Source: Monarcha castaneiventris obscurior (Eukaryota; Chordata; Aves; Passeriformes; Monarchidae). From it: a stretch of 64,000 bases of DNA. The stretch spans positions 37,656,501 to 37,720,500 of the forward strand of contig JAMPIT010000230.1 in NCBI GenBank assembly GCA_026261815.1, read 5' to 3'. The notes under the pieces are model-generated. The model was not told the origin of the DNA, did not search any database, and worked only from the letters and a program-made list of their open reading frames with translations. Every line of letters begins with the position of its first letter. The stretch's first letter is position 1. Positions 36,311-50,430 of the stretch are shown here, one piece after another. Made by a program: the position numbers and the translations under genes.

Positions 36311-39300
36311 AATTTATTTTCTTCAGAAGTTGTTTAGATTTTTTGTACTCTGAGATCAGAGTAATGTGTTCAGGTGTGTAGATCACCTTTTTTTTTCCTG
36401 TACTGTTTGCTGAAATAAAATAGGTATAGGAATAGAGAAGTAGGACAACATTAGTAAATGGCATAAGTTAGACTATTCCTGTAATATTATTTTCAGTTAT
36501 GGTTGTTATATTTCAAAAAAGAAAAATTATTGAAAAAGTATTCAGAAATAGCTATAAGAATGTTTGTGGGCTTCTTGTAATGTGAGTTATAATGAGAGGC
36601 TTAGAAAGCTCAATCTGTTCAATATGTTTCAGTGAGGATTCAGATGTAATTTGATCAGAGTCCACAAATAGGTGTATGAAAATGAGATTTCTAGTATTTA
36701 ATGGCCTTAAACAGTAAAGAATGTAATAACGTCCAGAAGCTTGAAGCTGAATGTAGACAAATCCAGACTAATAAATAAAGGTGCATCTCTTTTAACAAGG
36801 AGGATAGCTAACCTTTGGAACACATGATTTAGATTGCCATTACTTGGAATCTTTACAAAGACATTTAGTTTGATGTAATAGCAGGAGATTCTTTGGCCTG
36901 CAGAGGAAGTGTGGTCATGCTAATTTAGTTGTAGTCCCTTTTGGCCTTGATGTCTTTCTCCTTCTTTTTTTAAAAATCCGATGCATAAAACAAGTCCCTC
37001 AAACATGCAAAAAAACCGGAAATAACATTAACCTCTCTTCTCAGCTTGCCACGTACAATGCACTTATCTTCATTTTCTATACTTAGGAGGGAATGGCCTT
37101 ACAAAATGAAATCTGCTTGCCCTCCTGCCTTGATAATCTGTAAATGATGGCATTTTATGGCCATAAAGTGTTGAAAATGCTATCTTATTTTTATAGTATA
37201 ACAGAGTTTGTTATTTAGTCAAGATTATTTGAGCTTGAATTAATTCCTAGTCAGTCTGCTTTCAAATGAGCATTGCTTTCTTTGTGCTGTGAGAGCTAAG
37301 AATAAAAAAAAAACCCATATGCTGAATATTGGTAGCCATTTAAAAAGGCAAAATGTTGCACTTCAGTTATATGTGGGAGACCAGTTGTAGACTGGGAAGT
37401 ATTGGGGTTTTTTTGAGCCAAGGTTTATGGAAACAGATAAAAATTCATTAAGAAAGGTGGGCAGACACAGAGAATAGCAAGGGTGCTGATTTTATTAGTT
37501 ATACAAAGTGTAGGAGTAGATGGGCCAGTGCTCGAAGTGACTCTGGCACGAGGATCTCTGGGTTTTTTAAACAAAAATTGTCTAAGTTCTATGCTTTACA
37601 TAAAAGTGTACATAAAAAAGTGTACCATTCAAAGTAAAAAACGAAGGAAATTTATTTAACCTTCCCTATCTCTCCCAAATTCATTAATTAGTAAATAATT
37701 AAGGATGAGGTTTCTATTAAAATGATAGAGGAAATGGGAGACAAAAATGAGTAAAAAGATTGCATCTTAAAATATTTCATTATATCACTTTTTTTCCCAT
37801 GTCATTTCACTTGTTTTTGTGTTATTTGAACAATTGAAAAGTTAACATGGCTTGAGGAAAAAGAAGCATGAACGGAGAGATAAACATAGATGGGGGTTTT
37901 GTTTGTTTTAGTTTAGGAACATTTTCACTTTATAAGCACAGAACTACTGATTATTGTGGTAACATTCCTTGACATTGTGCACAAAGTGAAATTCAGAAGA
38001 CTGAATTAACTGTGACCTTTAAGAGAAATCTTAACCTAGATGATCAAAGTAAAAACAGATAAGCAGTCTTTGACAGATGGATTAATAGATTGTCTTCTAG
38101 TACACTTTCAATATAAAATTTGTTTAATTAGTACACTCTTTTGAGAAAAAATATATTGGTAGTTTCCAGAATAAAGTTGAAACTGATGAACTGTCATGAA
38201 TCTTGAGGATCTAAGGATGGGAAATCAACTGGGTTTTACAGAATTTTATAAAGATAATATAGTATTCTTAGGTGCTCAAAACCAATTATACTAATTGTTT
38301 GCTTGGCACCTGATTCAAGAACATTAAAATATGATATGGAATCTTACTGCAAAAGCCTGACTTTGCCTTCTAAGTAATGAAAGTGTAAATGGGCACTATG
38401 ATACTTAATCCATGCCTGGAGTTCTGTATTTTTTTTTTTTTTAATCTGGAGCATTTTGGTCCAGAATACTTACGATCATTTATCTGAACATACAAGGGGT
38501 TTAGGAAACATGTACTTGATGTTTGAAAAATGATGAGGTGAAATATAATAGTATGCCATTACATAATTTCTTTTTGTAAGGGCAAATTTGAAGCGAAAGT
38601 ACAAAGTTCATCTGGATTTGTCTGTTAGAGCAGATGTCCAGGATGAATACTGAATTACTTTATTCTTTAAACAGAAGATTTAGGAAGATTTAGAAAGCTT
38701 CGTGTTTTGAGTTGAAGGGGAAATGGCTATAAAGAAAGAAAATTATTTCAATGCTGAAGATATGTGAGTTTTTCTGTATAATGTACATTATATAACTTTA
38801 AAATTGCAGTACTGTTGCTGTTCCATTCACAGCAGCTTTTATGTGTCATGTTAAATCATGCCAGATTGGTGGGTTTTACAGTGATCTAGTAGAGGCTACA
38901 GGAATACTACCTACTCCATTTTTAAATGTTGAACTTGCTAAATAGTAGCATATTGCTTCAGCAGATTTTCAATGCACCATTTTGCCCTATAGAAAAATGT
39001 TTAGGGGAAATCTACAGCAGCCAGGACTAAAGCATATTGGTTTATCTGAAGTATATTCTCAGTATAGATGTTTTAAAAATAATTGAAATATTGGTATCAT
39101 CTTTCTTACATAACTTCCTGTTTAAAACTGCACAATGTAATAGAACAAACCTCAATCCAAACCTTCAGTTTACTGTAGCACTTTCTGCTGCTCTTAATTA
39201 AACAAGCTTGTTCTCCACACAGAATCATTTGATAAAAATTGCTTATTAAATGAGTGCAGGACTTTACATACTGCTGCATGGGATTACTTGTTCACTTGAA

Positions 39301-42300
39301 CTTGCAATATTGTGAAAAAGGAATGTTAAAAAGGAGTAAAATTAGTATCACCTTAAAATAAGTTAAACTTGCATGCTGAAAATATTTAAATTGCTATTTC
39401 TTAAATTACATGTGAACACAAGAGCTGTGGTTGTTGAATACAGCATTACTGATAAGTAAAAGGTTTGCAGATTGGCTTCACTCACTATAGAGCTTGTTAA
39501 TAGAACAATATTGTAAGACTGAGAGAATGAGATAAATTATAATGGCATATAAAGCAGACTCTTCTAACTATATAATTGTTAGTACTGTAAGAAGGAAAAG
39601 TAATGAGAATTGTTATAACCAGTAACATTGGAGTGACTGAAGATTTGCAATAAACAGACCTGGAGAACAGTAATGCATTTTCATTTGATAGAATTTCTGA
39701 GTATGAACTTCAGGACTTCTTGTCCTTCTAGGCATTTGAAGAACAAGTATGAGTGATTAATTAATTTCTTTTGTGAGTGTCTGCAAATGCCCAAAGATGT
39801 TTCTGACAGGGTGGATAAAATCCAAAAATCATGAGATTTGGGGAAGGAGAGAGAAAAGCTTGAGAAAAGAAACCTGCCTGGTTTGTATATAAGACAAAGT
39901 ATAAGATGCAATTAAGTTTTATTAAAACAGAGCCTGCCTGAGAACTGCATATTTATGTAGGTACAGGTAAAAGTGAGAGAACATAGGTTTTTCTTTGTTT
40001 GCAGGGCTTATGTTAAGGTTCTTAGGAACATCTACAAAGAGGAATCTTAGCTGTGCAGAGAGGTTCAATATTTGATGTGGGCAGTAACTCCTCAAGCTGA
40101 CTTCAAAGCACAGGCTGACAAATCAAGAAGTTGCTTTAGATTGTAAGTGTAAGCACATTTATTGTTTGGTTGATTTGTGCTTCTGGACTGATTGTGACCC
40201 ATTAGTATTTTTTAATGATTACTTATCTATAATTCAATGGAAATATCACAATAAATTTACCTGGTTTTCCTTATTGTGTACTGATTTAGAGAATCTTAAT
40301 AGATAATAGTAAACTTTTATTCATATATTAAGTGTATCAAAAACCTGCTCCATGGGACACTGTGGGAATGCACTGAAAGTCAACGCCATATATATAACCC
40401 AAGTATTTCACAACGCTGTTGAGAAGAAGAGGGTCATTGTGGTTGCAAGATCCCTATAACAAAGAATTTTGAAGAAGACGACACAGATAACATAATAGTT
40501 AAAAATTGCAGGGATCTTCAAAGAGTACATACAAAATTATTTTATTCAGAAGTTAGAAACACTCTTAAGTAAGAATTCTTTTTTTTTCCCAAAATCACAT
40601 CTGCTCCTTGTTAAATGACTTATTGCTATTTCTAACTAGTCAGATTTTCATTTTGATTTTTACCAGGTTTTAATTTCTGATCCAAACTCTGTTAATGAAA
40701 ACAACAGCAGATACAATTCTTATTAAGTAACAGGACAGGCCATTTATACCTTCAGTGTCTCATTTATCAGTAATTGCTTAAGGGTCTACATAACTTGGAA
40801 TAGTTTGTGAGATATTTAGCCAACAGAGTTCCCTAAAACAGAAAAGCTGGTTTTCTGAGTGTGGAACTGTGGAATTATGTCCCTGTTAAAAACCATCAGC
40901 AAAACAAGCTAAGTACTATGATTATTGCTAAAGAGTGAAATGATTATTTTCCCACAGTCAATTTCCAACCACCAAATCTGTCATGAAATTATATGACTGG
41001 AAATCATATTTAATTTTTTGAAATGGTAAGTCTTACATGTATTTAATGATATTTCACAAAACTATACAATCTTTTTAAAGGAAAGGTGTGTTAGGATCCT
41101 CTGTTGAAACAGTCTTGTGGGGAGGTAAGACATGTGGAAGTCCTAATTTATGAGGGCTTTCTCAGCAGAAATTACTTCTATACAAGGCACATACAATACA
41201 TGTGAAATGTTTGATACTTTCTCAGTGAGGAGAAATGAGTTTGTTTCTGATATAGCAATGTTTTAGCAGTCAGGTCGCTTGTATACTTCAGGCCCAGCTT
41301 TTCTGGTAGTGCTTTTTTCTCCCAGATGTGATATTTTGCCTAAAAAAAGATTTTCTTCTTACAGCATTTGATTTGCTTGGTTTTATTATTTTTTAATATG
41401 CTCAAATAATCACAATTGTAATGATACTACTATATTTACAATAAGTATATATAAATGGTATAAGAACAAAACCAATTTCCAAGACATTTGTTATTGCCAT
41501 GCCACATTTTACATCTAATAATTTCAAGATAGTATAAATTACAAAAGCAAGTAAACCCCCAGTTTTCAGCAGCCACATCCTTAGTGTTTCAGTATAAGTA
41601 ATAGTTTTCATTTTGGAACTGGAACACAAGATGGTTTGCTATCCTGCTGGCCTACCTTATTGTTTTATTAAGTATCGTGTAAGGAAAGGTTACAACATTT
41701 ACTTTGCCTCACATTGTTGAGTTGAGATAGTTCTGTTGGAGTAGCTTCAGTTTAAAACCAGGTGAACCAACATATAAATGAATGGTGTCATTTGGATCCT
41801 TCAAAATAGAAAGGTTCTGCTAGGTTCTGTGGTATTCTCATGCCACACATTGTTCTGTGCAGCATCTTAGATGATCAGTTAATTTAGTTAATTATTTTAT
41901 AAACTGTGTGGTATGGAAAAACTCCACTCACTAAGAGCTATGAAATTTAAGTTTTAAATCTAGATCTGTTGGAAATAATGAGGCTAAAAAAGCCATGGTA
42001 TAGTTCCCAGACAAATTCATCTCCATGTAAACTGCAGAGCAGTATTCTTTGGAAAGGATAGGATGGAAAAGGAGGAGCAAGGCTGAGAGAAGAGAAGCTG
42101 GACTTGCTTTACACTCACCTTGTCTAGATATATCGTTCTCTATGTTCTGTATCTAGAAGGCCAAATAAGTGAAACTCAGGAAACCTGAACCTGATCTATA
42201 CTGTTAATTATAAAAGCATTTTTGAAATAAACAAGCATCACAGAAGTAATTTCAGTATCAGTACAAGGCTTTCTTTTCCCCAGTTTTACAAGAGTAAGTA

Positions 42301-45300
42301 TTCTCAAGTTGTTTTGTCATACTGATTCCAAGTGGAGTTTCAGCTGTTTCTGTGTAAACCTTCTCAACTGCTTGTATAATTTTCTGTGGCCAGTTCTGGT
42401 TTTGCTAGATACCCCTGGGCTTTCCATGGAAATAGGTGACAGGGAAACCCAGGAAATTAAACCAGGTATTTGACCAAATTCCATTCTCAACTGCACTAAA
42501 AAATCCTTCAAAACACTAGACTTCACAACCGGTTTTAGAGTATGTGGTTTTGGTAGATAAACCTTTGAAGTGACTGCGAGTTGCAGTACCTGAAAGTGTA
42601 AGAAAAAAGAGCTAAATCAAATAACCCTTCAGTGTAATGTTAAAATTATACTAGAGGATAAATGGCAACTATTTGTTTTATTTCCCTGTTTTCTTGTTTG
42701 GCATTCCCAACAGGCTAGCTGTGGGTTGATTTGAAAAGTCCTTGAAAATACTGTATATAATTTTGTACAAGCACATCTATAGGTGTTTTTTACAAAGATA
42801 TGTACTGTCAATCAGACAAAAAGAAAATTAAGTCAGGTCCCCCAAAAGAAAGCAAAACCAAACATCCTAAAATAATTAAAACAGAATTCAAAAAATCCTC
42901 TACTTTTGCTTTTCAGATTTCTTCCTGAGCATTCATTGACACAGTGACAGTGAAAGTCATTAATAATATTAACTTTTAGGATATAGAATGGTTGAGTACA
43001 ACTGTGTTTCTTAGCTAGAGCTTTGAAGGACACATTTTCACAAATATTCTTAATACTCTGAAATAGTCTGAGTATAGACTTCAATATGTAAAAAAACCAC
43101 TGAACTTTTGACATTTCATGTATTTTAAAAATATTTCTCCCTGTTTCTTGGTATGTGAGTTTTCTTCTAAAAGAGGAATTTTTATCAATAAGGAAGAAAT
43201 AAATCATGCTTAAAATAACCATTTGGTATTCTGGTAGCTGATTTTCACATAAACAGCGAGAAGCTTCTGTAAATTAAATGTTTCCTGCTGATCCACTTCC
43301 TTTTAAAACACAGTAGGAGGGGCATTAGTTAACATTAAGGCAAACACAATTATCTGCTGACTACATTGTATTAAAAACAGCTAACAGCAATAATTCTTTG
43401 GCTTCTTCCATCTTTGCAGGTATGTTATAAGATTAGTTCATGTAAACATGCTGGAAAGCAGTAAAATACTTCTTAATGATTTCCTGTATGTCACTCTGAG
43501 CCTTGGGTAGAGAAGTAAATTTTAGTTGTGAAGAAACATATTAACCATGTATAGTATGACCAGTTTCAAATTATCTTATTTTCAGTAGGAACAATGGAAA
43601 AGTATTTGTGGTACACATGAAATAAACCAAATTTTTTAACCTATGTACTGATATATAAATAATTTATTTCCCTCTTATATTTGCCTTATACCCGTGTATG
43701 GAAATATGGAAGATGTCTATGTATGGTCCTTTGTCCCACAATCCTCTTTTCTCCAAGTAGAGCTCCCAAGCTGTTCTAATACTGTATCTGAGAGAAAGAT
43801 GAGCAAAACCCAACCAAACCAAAAACTCCATATCCCTTTCCAGAGAGTTCAGCCTCACGAACTTTATTTTCTCTTGTGGTTTTGTAATAATTTTTCCAGG
43901 GTGTTCTGCCCAAAAAGGTGAAGATGTCCATTTTGATTTATATGTATAAATAATATGTTTTTCTTAAGTATTCACTTTTAATAATGCTTCCACTATTGAC
44001 AGTTACAGTACTGACCCAATAATTTAATATTCAGATGCAATTATTTGAATATTATTCACTTATTTCAAACAAGCAAAAACTCTGGAATAAATTATGTCCT
44101 AACCTAATACAGAGTTAACCTGTGCTCACATTAGTATCAATGAGAGCTGATTTTTTTTGTCTGCTGGTTTTGCCTCTATATGCTTTGCTAATATGAAACT
44201 CTTTTTTTAATGGTTAAAATAACATTTTTTCTTACAAGTGGTGCCCTTTTGAACTACTATTTTAAATTATCAAATAATAAAAATAATATTGCATAAAAGA
44301 TCTGGAACTAATTCTCAGGCATGTTGCTTTAAAAACAGCTTGTGAGTCATATAGAAAGAAAAAGGAGAGATACAAGGAAAAAGGTATAAATTACACTTCT
44401 TTTTGTTGTTAACTCATGACTAGAGTAATTCTTGCCCTTTCCAAGTATATTTATAATTAGAAAATGGAATTTAAAATTCCTTTTCAATTAATAAAAATAA
44501 TTTCTAAAAGCAAACAATGTGTTTGAGAGCTCCAAGCATTTTATATATGGTGAGTTATTTCTCCTATGAGGAAGTCCAAAATTTGAACACTAAAATTTGA
44601 ATCCGTCCATGTTGGCCTACAGAAATTCCAGATGTGTTAAGGGGTGCAGTACTACTCATTCTGAAGTAACTTGCTTGACCCATCTGTAAAAAGGAAGACC
44701 ACTCTTAGCCCAGTTGAGTCCTTTAATATGTACTATATTAGTCAGAGCTGCTACTCTGTCCACATATCTAGTTAAGGAGTTATATTTAATTGTAATTAAT
44801 TTGATCAGTGCGAATTGATTGATTTGATGACTCTGACATGGATCAAGTCCAGAGTGTTGCAATTCAAAGGGCTGTGTCCTATCATCCTGTGTTCTTTTCT
44901 AAGGAAGAGTGTTTACTTTTTCATTTTGCATTGAGTTTATCACAAAGAGTCAGATATGGAAACTCATTTTCACATTGTACTGACATTTCTGCTGCCTTTC
45001 TCAGACAAGGTAGGATGCATGGGTTGGAATGCTGGCGTGTTTGTTTTCTGTAAGCTTTCAAGTGGGCTATCATGGTCTTCATAAAGGTCTTGAGTGTACT
45101 TCTAAGGTCAGACCTTTAGGAAAAAAATCAGAGCTATTCCCATCTGCCTCATTGTGTGCTCAAATATTACACCTGAGATCTGCCTTTCTAAGTCTCAAGT
45201 GGATTCAATACAAGTTCTGTCTTGTGAATAGGAAATTAATTTATGGAACTACAGAGAATAATGATAACTGGTATAGTCTCACTATATCTGGTGGTTTGTG

Positions 45301-47571
45301 GAAATGATGAAGTGTAAGAATCAAGTGAGAATGACAGTCTCACAGCAAACTTTTTTGATTACACAGAGATGGTTTTTCAACGGTAGTTACAAACATAACA
45401 ATAAGTAGCCTACACTAAAATTTAAATACAGCATTTGAGCTGGAAAAGATAATACCAGAATAGATGCTCACTTCAAGCCTTTCACTGCCATCAAAATGTA
45501 TTATTCAATGCTGGGAATTTGTAGGAATGTAGATCAGCTGCCGTTTTTGATGCAATTTATTTCTAATTGATTTCGAAGAAATACCCATACCTCATAAAGA
45601 TGTCTCAGTGTATTGCAGCCTATTTTAAAAGACAGCATTATAACTCGGCATTTGTTATTATTTGTTATTCCATGCACTTTCTTTTATTTCAAAAATAAAT
45701 ATTTTGGATAATTTTCAAACGACAAATTTTTTATTTTCAGAAAAATGAGGCTTGTCACTTGGGACAACTTTTTAGACTCTGTTACGCTCTGTTCCTTTCA
45801 CAGCCCTTGCAACATTAGTGGTCTGCATTGTCTTTGGATATGAGAATATGCTTCTTTTGCTGTTCCCTCCTGGGAGCATTATCCCAGGAAAGCCTAGGGT
45901 TTGTTCTATCTTCTGCCAGGCTGTTTGGTTCCCATTATAGTATTTATTACAGGAAAGCCCTTTAAGAGTAATGCTTTTGACATACTTGAGCTCTCTCAGC
46001 ACTCTTCTGTTTCTTGTCTTTATTTTCTCATTGTGACCCTTTAGGTCAGACACAGTAAGGCTATGTTTATATAATCTACATGCTATTAACATTGAAATGC
46101 ACCCTCATGCACACTGCTTGTAGAGCCTCTTGGGCATGGTTTGGAAGTTATTTATTTCACCTGTGTTGTAGGTCCTCATTTTGAGTCAAAGTTGTTGTGA
46201 AAAGGATAGGAACTTACCTCCCTGCTGCCCCATCCCCCAGAATGAGGTCATGAATTCATGTGCTTTTTTTTCCTGCAGTAAGACAGAATCTACATCTACT
46301 TTAAAAAGTGACTGGAAAGAGCTATACAGCATTTAAGTATTCTGCATGATCTGAAACGTTTCTTGATTCTTTTCAAGGGTAGTTTGGTATTTACATGCAG
46401 AGGGAGGTCAGATTGAAATTAGTATTATTTATAAGGCAATGGGTCATAACTTTTGCTTTAAGAGAAGCTTCAGACTTGTGCATTGTCTGCTAGTGCAGTG
46501 TGCTTTGAGGACAGCCATATTGGCCGAATGCATTTCTTCAACTGAAATGTATTATAAATCTTTTCCAAAATGTGCAAAGCCAGAAGTTCTCCTTTGAGAT
46601 ATCAAATAGCACGTTTGACTAAGTTGAACACATGAAGCATATTTTCGTATAGTTGAAGTCAATGGTTCTGAAAGCATTTGATCAAAGACATCATCCAAAG
46701 GGATGGAACTCAGAAATTAAAGTCTAGAAGTGATCGTCTTTTAGGCTCTGCCTACTCAGATGTTTGGACAGAGTTCATGAAATTCTGAGGTTTTGACAGA
46801 GGAAAATTGTAACAGCGATTGACTTCTACTAAAATAAATTGATGGTAGCTGCATATCATATGTTGGAAAGGAAGAAATTTTCTTGTTCTTTCATTATTTC
46901 TCAGTATAAGTAAACCATTTCCAAATGTTAAAAGCAAAATTGGATAAAATAAAAACTCTGTTATTTACTACTTACAATTACTTCTAGCAATTAGAAAGTT
47001 TTCATCAAGTTACTTTTGCCTTTTGAGTTACTTTGCTGTGGTGTTACATTCTTTAGAACATTATCTCCTGATTATTTACTCTCTCTTTTGAAAAATTATT
47101 CTGCTAAGGTTATTTGTACTGTAATTCCTTATTGAAAGAATCATATATCAGACTTTGATCATATTTCTTATAAGTGATCATGTATGTGCAAAAAATTAGG
47201 GATAAATTATCTAGAATTTGTTTAAAAATCAGCCTCTTTCCACAAATTCTTTTAAAGAAAATAGGAGGAGCAGCAGTACCAGAAGGGACTGTACTCCTGG
47301 TATTCAGTGGAAAACGAAAAATGTAATGACTCAGTGTAGTTAAGTGACTGCATTCACAGGGTCTTACCTTTCATATTTCTATGCAGAAGAAATAGTATTT
47401 TTCAATCTCCCATTTATTAATATTTTTTTCAACATATTCTTGCTGCACTTCTGCAGCATCAGATCTACAAATGCTTGGAAATACTGGAAAATCTGGACAA
47501 AAACTCTGTGCTTTTGTACTATTGCATTGTTTTGCCTTTCCTGGTGCAAAATTACTCCATCATGAAAGGAT
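36311..47571. other. long AT-rich stretch without recognised gene or repeat
   Basis: About 11 kb with no supported exon, RNA gene or retroelement. Several short open frames occur, the longest a minus-strand frame at 42833-43222, which is aromatic-rich and AT-driven. It fits a deep intron or gene desert. The splice-like site at 43420 is listed separately. Confidence 0.45.
43398..43425 (+). promoter_or_regulatory. recursive-splice-like site (CAG|GTATGT)
   Basis: The tract GGCTTCTTCCATCTTTGCAG ends at 43419 and is followed directly by the donor GTATGT (43420-43425). Stops follow closely in all frames, so an ordinary coding exon is unlikely. It is the third such plus-strand site, 9.5 kb beyond the one at 33956. 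Confidence 0.4.
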
Positions 47572-48160
47572 TATCACAGAATCACAGAATGGTGGAGGTT
47601 ATAATAACCTCCCAAGGTTATTGTCCAGCTTCTCTGTTCTAGCTGGGACATCCCGAGTTGTCTGCCCAGGACCATGCTCAGGTGGTTTTTAAACATCTCC
47701 AAGGACAGAGACTCCACAGCATTCCTGGGCAGCCTGTGCCAGTTCTCAGTCACCACCATTGTGAAGAAGTATTTCCTGATTTTCAGGGGAAGCATCCAGT
47801 ATTTCAGTTTGCATTTCAGAGCCCATTGGCTCTGGTCCTGTCACTGGTCACCACTGGGAAGAGCTTTCATCCTATTTTCTCTCTCCCTTCAGTTATTCGT
47901 ACACATTGGTAAGATCCCCCCGAGCTTTCTCTTCTCCAGGCTGAAGAGTCCCAACTCTCCACACCATTCCCCATAGGAGAGATGCTCCAGTCCCTTCATC
48001 ATCTTGGTGACTCTTTTTCGTGCTCCTCCCAGTATGTTCCTCCCGTACTGAGGAGGCCAGAACTGGACACAGTACTCCAGGTGACCTCAGCAGTTCCCTC
48101 ATCCTGGCAGTGCTTTGCCTAGTGCAGCCCAGGATACCCCTAGCCTACCTTGCTGGCTCA
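47572..48160 (-). mobile_element. CR1 LINE, 5'-truncated, antisense
   Basis: On the minus strand the ORF2 C-terminus is visible in part as KIRKYFFTMVVTENWHRLPR and AVESLSLEMFK. It is followed by the CR1 3' UTR, ending (plus strand 47575) in CACAGAATCACAGAATGG. Upstream coding remnants extend to about 48160 ('actggacacagtactccagg' in plus orientation). At about 590 bases it is one of the longest CR1 copies here. Confidence 0.93.
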
Positions 48161-48608
48161 TTATCTCTACGAGAGAGCATTCTGAAGGCAGACATGCACA
48201 AATACAGTTTCCTACCACAGTTCCCTTCAGAAGCACACACTACCTAAAATAGCCACTCTTTTTACCCTGTTTTCTCGGTACCATCTTCAGAACCATGATA
48301 CGTCACCTTTGAAGACTGATTTGGAATGTGGTACCAGGAAAAATGCTGTGGAGCTGCTCAGTCATATTCCCCTAGGACTGGGTGGCTCTACAGTATCTTT
48401 CCTGGTACTACATTTAGAGCCAGGGCTTGAAAATACAGTAAGAATATTCACAGTCCAGAATAATATTGTAGCTCTTCATGGGATACTTTTCACAGCATTC
48501 TTGGTAAATGCTGGGGGGTTTTTCCGCATATAATTTTTCATAAGCTTAGATGGTATGGAAATAATGACAGCATCTAAGAAATGTTCCTTTATTAAGTTTA
48601 CTTTTTTC

Positions 48609-48722
48609 AGAGAACCATAGAATGCTTTGGGTTGAAAGGAAACCTTAAATATCACCTAGTCCAAGTCCCCAGTCATGGGCAGAGACATCTTTCCCTAGAT
48701 CAGGGTGCTCAAAGCCAGATCC
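48609..48722 (-). mobile_element. CR1 LINE 3' tail, antisense
   Basis: In plus orientation: 'agaaccatagaatgctttgg', 'aaggaaaccttaaatatcac', 'gggcagagacatctttccct' and 'gggtgctcaaagcc'. These are the standard last 110 bases of a CR1 element in reverse. It is separate from the larger copy 450 bases to its left because both contain a 3' end. Confidence 0.9.
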
Positions 48723-50169
48723 TTTGCATTTACTTTATAACATACCTTGGGATTCAGCCGTGGAGAATCACTGAGTGGCTTGTTTCACCATACTTTCACT
48801 ACTGCTCTGCTGAACTGTACTCACATGTTGCCCACTTTCTCACAAACTCACTGGTTCTACATGAAGTAGAATAGTTTAAACTATTAAATGGAATAATTAT
48901 TTTAATTGATCATTACATGACACAATTTCTAAAAAGCTTGCTGTATTTTCTAGTTTAAGGTTGAAAACTGAAGTAGTATTTCTTTCCCACAGAGAAGTAT
49001 TTTTATTTAGATTTTTAAAAATTGCAGATAACTGAAATATGACAGTTTAGATAACTGATATAATACACTAAGTCGAGTTTCTCTGATTCTAAATCAATTT
49101 TCAATGCATTCTAGGAAAATGCTGGATCTTTATATGTTTGGAACTGATTTGCACATATCTTTCAGCAGTTAGAAACTGCATTTCAACTATATAGTCTTGA
49201 CACACTCCTTTTCAATATTAAACAATAATGGGGTTTAGTTGTCCTTTGATCCTCATATATAATCCCTTTTGGTTAACATTAAGTTCAGTACTGGAAAATT
49301 TAACTCTAAGTTGTCTCTAGGAGTTTTTTCACTTCAGAAATAGTATATTTATCCAGAGGATTATTATCTGCTACACAGATTTTAGATTTGTTAGGGAACA
49401 TCCAAGGCAAGCTTATTTCACTGTCCTACAACTAAAATTATACTTAAAAAAGAGAAGTCTACAAAATATAATAAAGATCAAAGCAAATCTCTTTCCTCCC
49501 ACCCTAAGGAGTAGGGAAGGAAAAAGAGAAACAGAACAAAGTAGATAAAAATGGAATTAGGAAAGAGGCAGAAAGAGTCAGATAAAATATTAATTTGAAA
49601 TATGACGGCCTTCACTTCGCTATTCTATGGGATAAATGGTCATCACCCTCACATTAATTTTTCAATGAAAACCCCTCTAAAACTATTTTGTGCAATTTTT
49701 GCAATTATTTAATTACTTCAGAGACTTTTTATAAAGAAAATATTACTGAAATAATTCTCAAAACAATTCCATTTCTGACAACTTGTTACTGAGGTTTCTT
49801 TAAGTTTCACATAATTACCTATTAATGTTAAGAAATATTTTAAGTAATAAATCACCTCATTTAGGCCAGTCATCTTTTACTATTTTCTATGGCCTCAAGC
49901 AAACATAAATTATCTTTGAAAATACTTCTTTTGCTACGGGTTGCTTGTAACTAAAAGACGAACTCAGAGCAAACGAGAAACATAAAATGTGAAAGTGAAG
50001 CCCTTAAATGTATACATCACTTAAAGCAAAGAAAGAGCAATATTTAAAAAGTGTCTAGAATTGTTCCCATCTTTTTGAAGGATTTAAGAATGACTCCAGG
50101 TGTCACAGGATGGCAAACTTCTCTTCAGTATTATAAAAACTGATGCAGTATAATTAAGGAGAAAGTAAT
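48723..50169. other. unassigned AT-rich sequence
   Basis: No gene or repeat recognised. Confidence 0.4.
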
Positions 50170-50430
50170 GAAACGCTTGGATAAATATATGCTGATATGA
50201 TCAAACCAGCCTAGCTGCTACGAGGGTAAATCACATTCTTGACCAGCTAAATTCTTTGAGTCCACAGTACAGTGTATAAAGGGCATCCTGAGGAAGTAAT
50301 TTACTTTGATTTTTCAAAAGGATTTCTGACAAAATCTCTCAGAAGAAACTAGGAAGAAAAATAAAGCAGCCAAGAGGTAAGGCCAAAATTCTGAGAAGGT
50401 TTAAAAGTAAGTAAGCAAACCAAAATAAGC
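50170..50430 (+). mobile_element. ancient CR1/L3-clade LINE fragment
   Basis: EVIYFDFSKGF at 50293-50325 matches the reverse-transcriptase motif DVVYLDFSKAF. It is preceded by a decayed SCLTNLLEFF-like segment near 50235-50265 and followed by a decayed RLLxKLxxHGIRGKV-like segment near 50335-50400. Frames are interrupted. The orientation matches the next fragment at 52.3 kb. Confidence 0.65.

Noticed and set aside
42833..43222. 129-codon minus-strand frame
   Set aside because: Rich in Phe, Lys, Ile and Asn as expected from AT-rich noise, with no motif.
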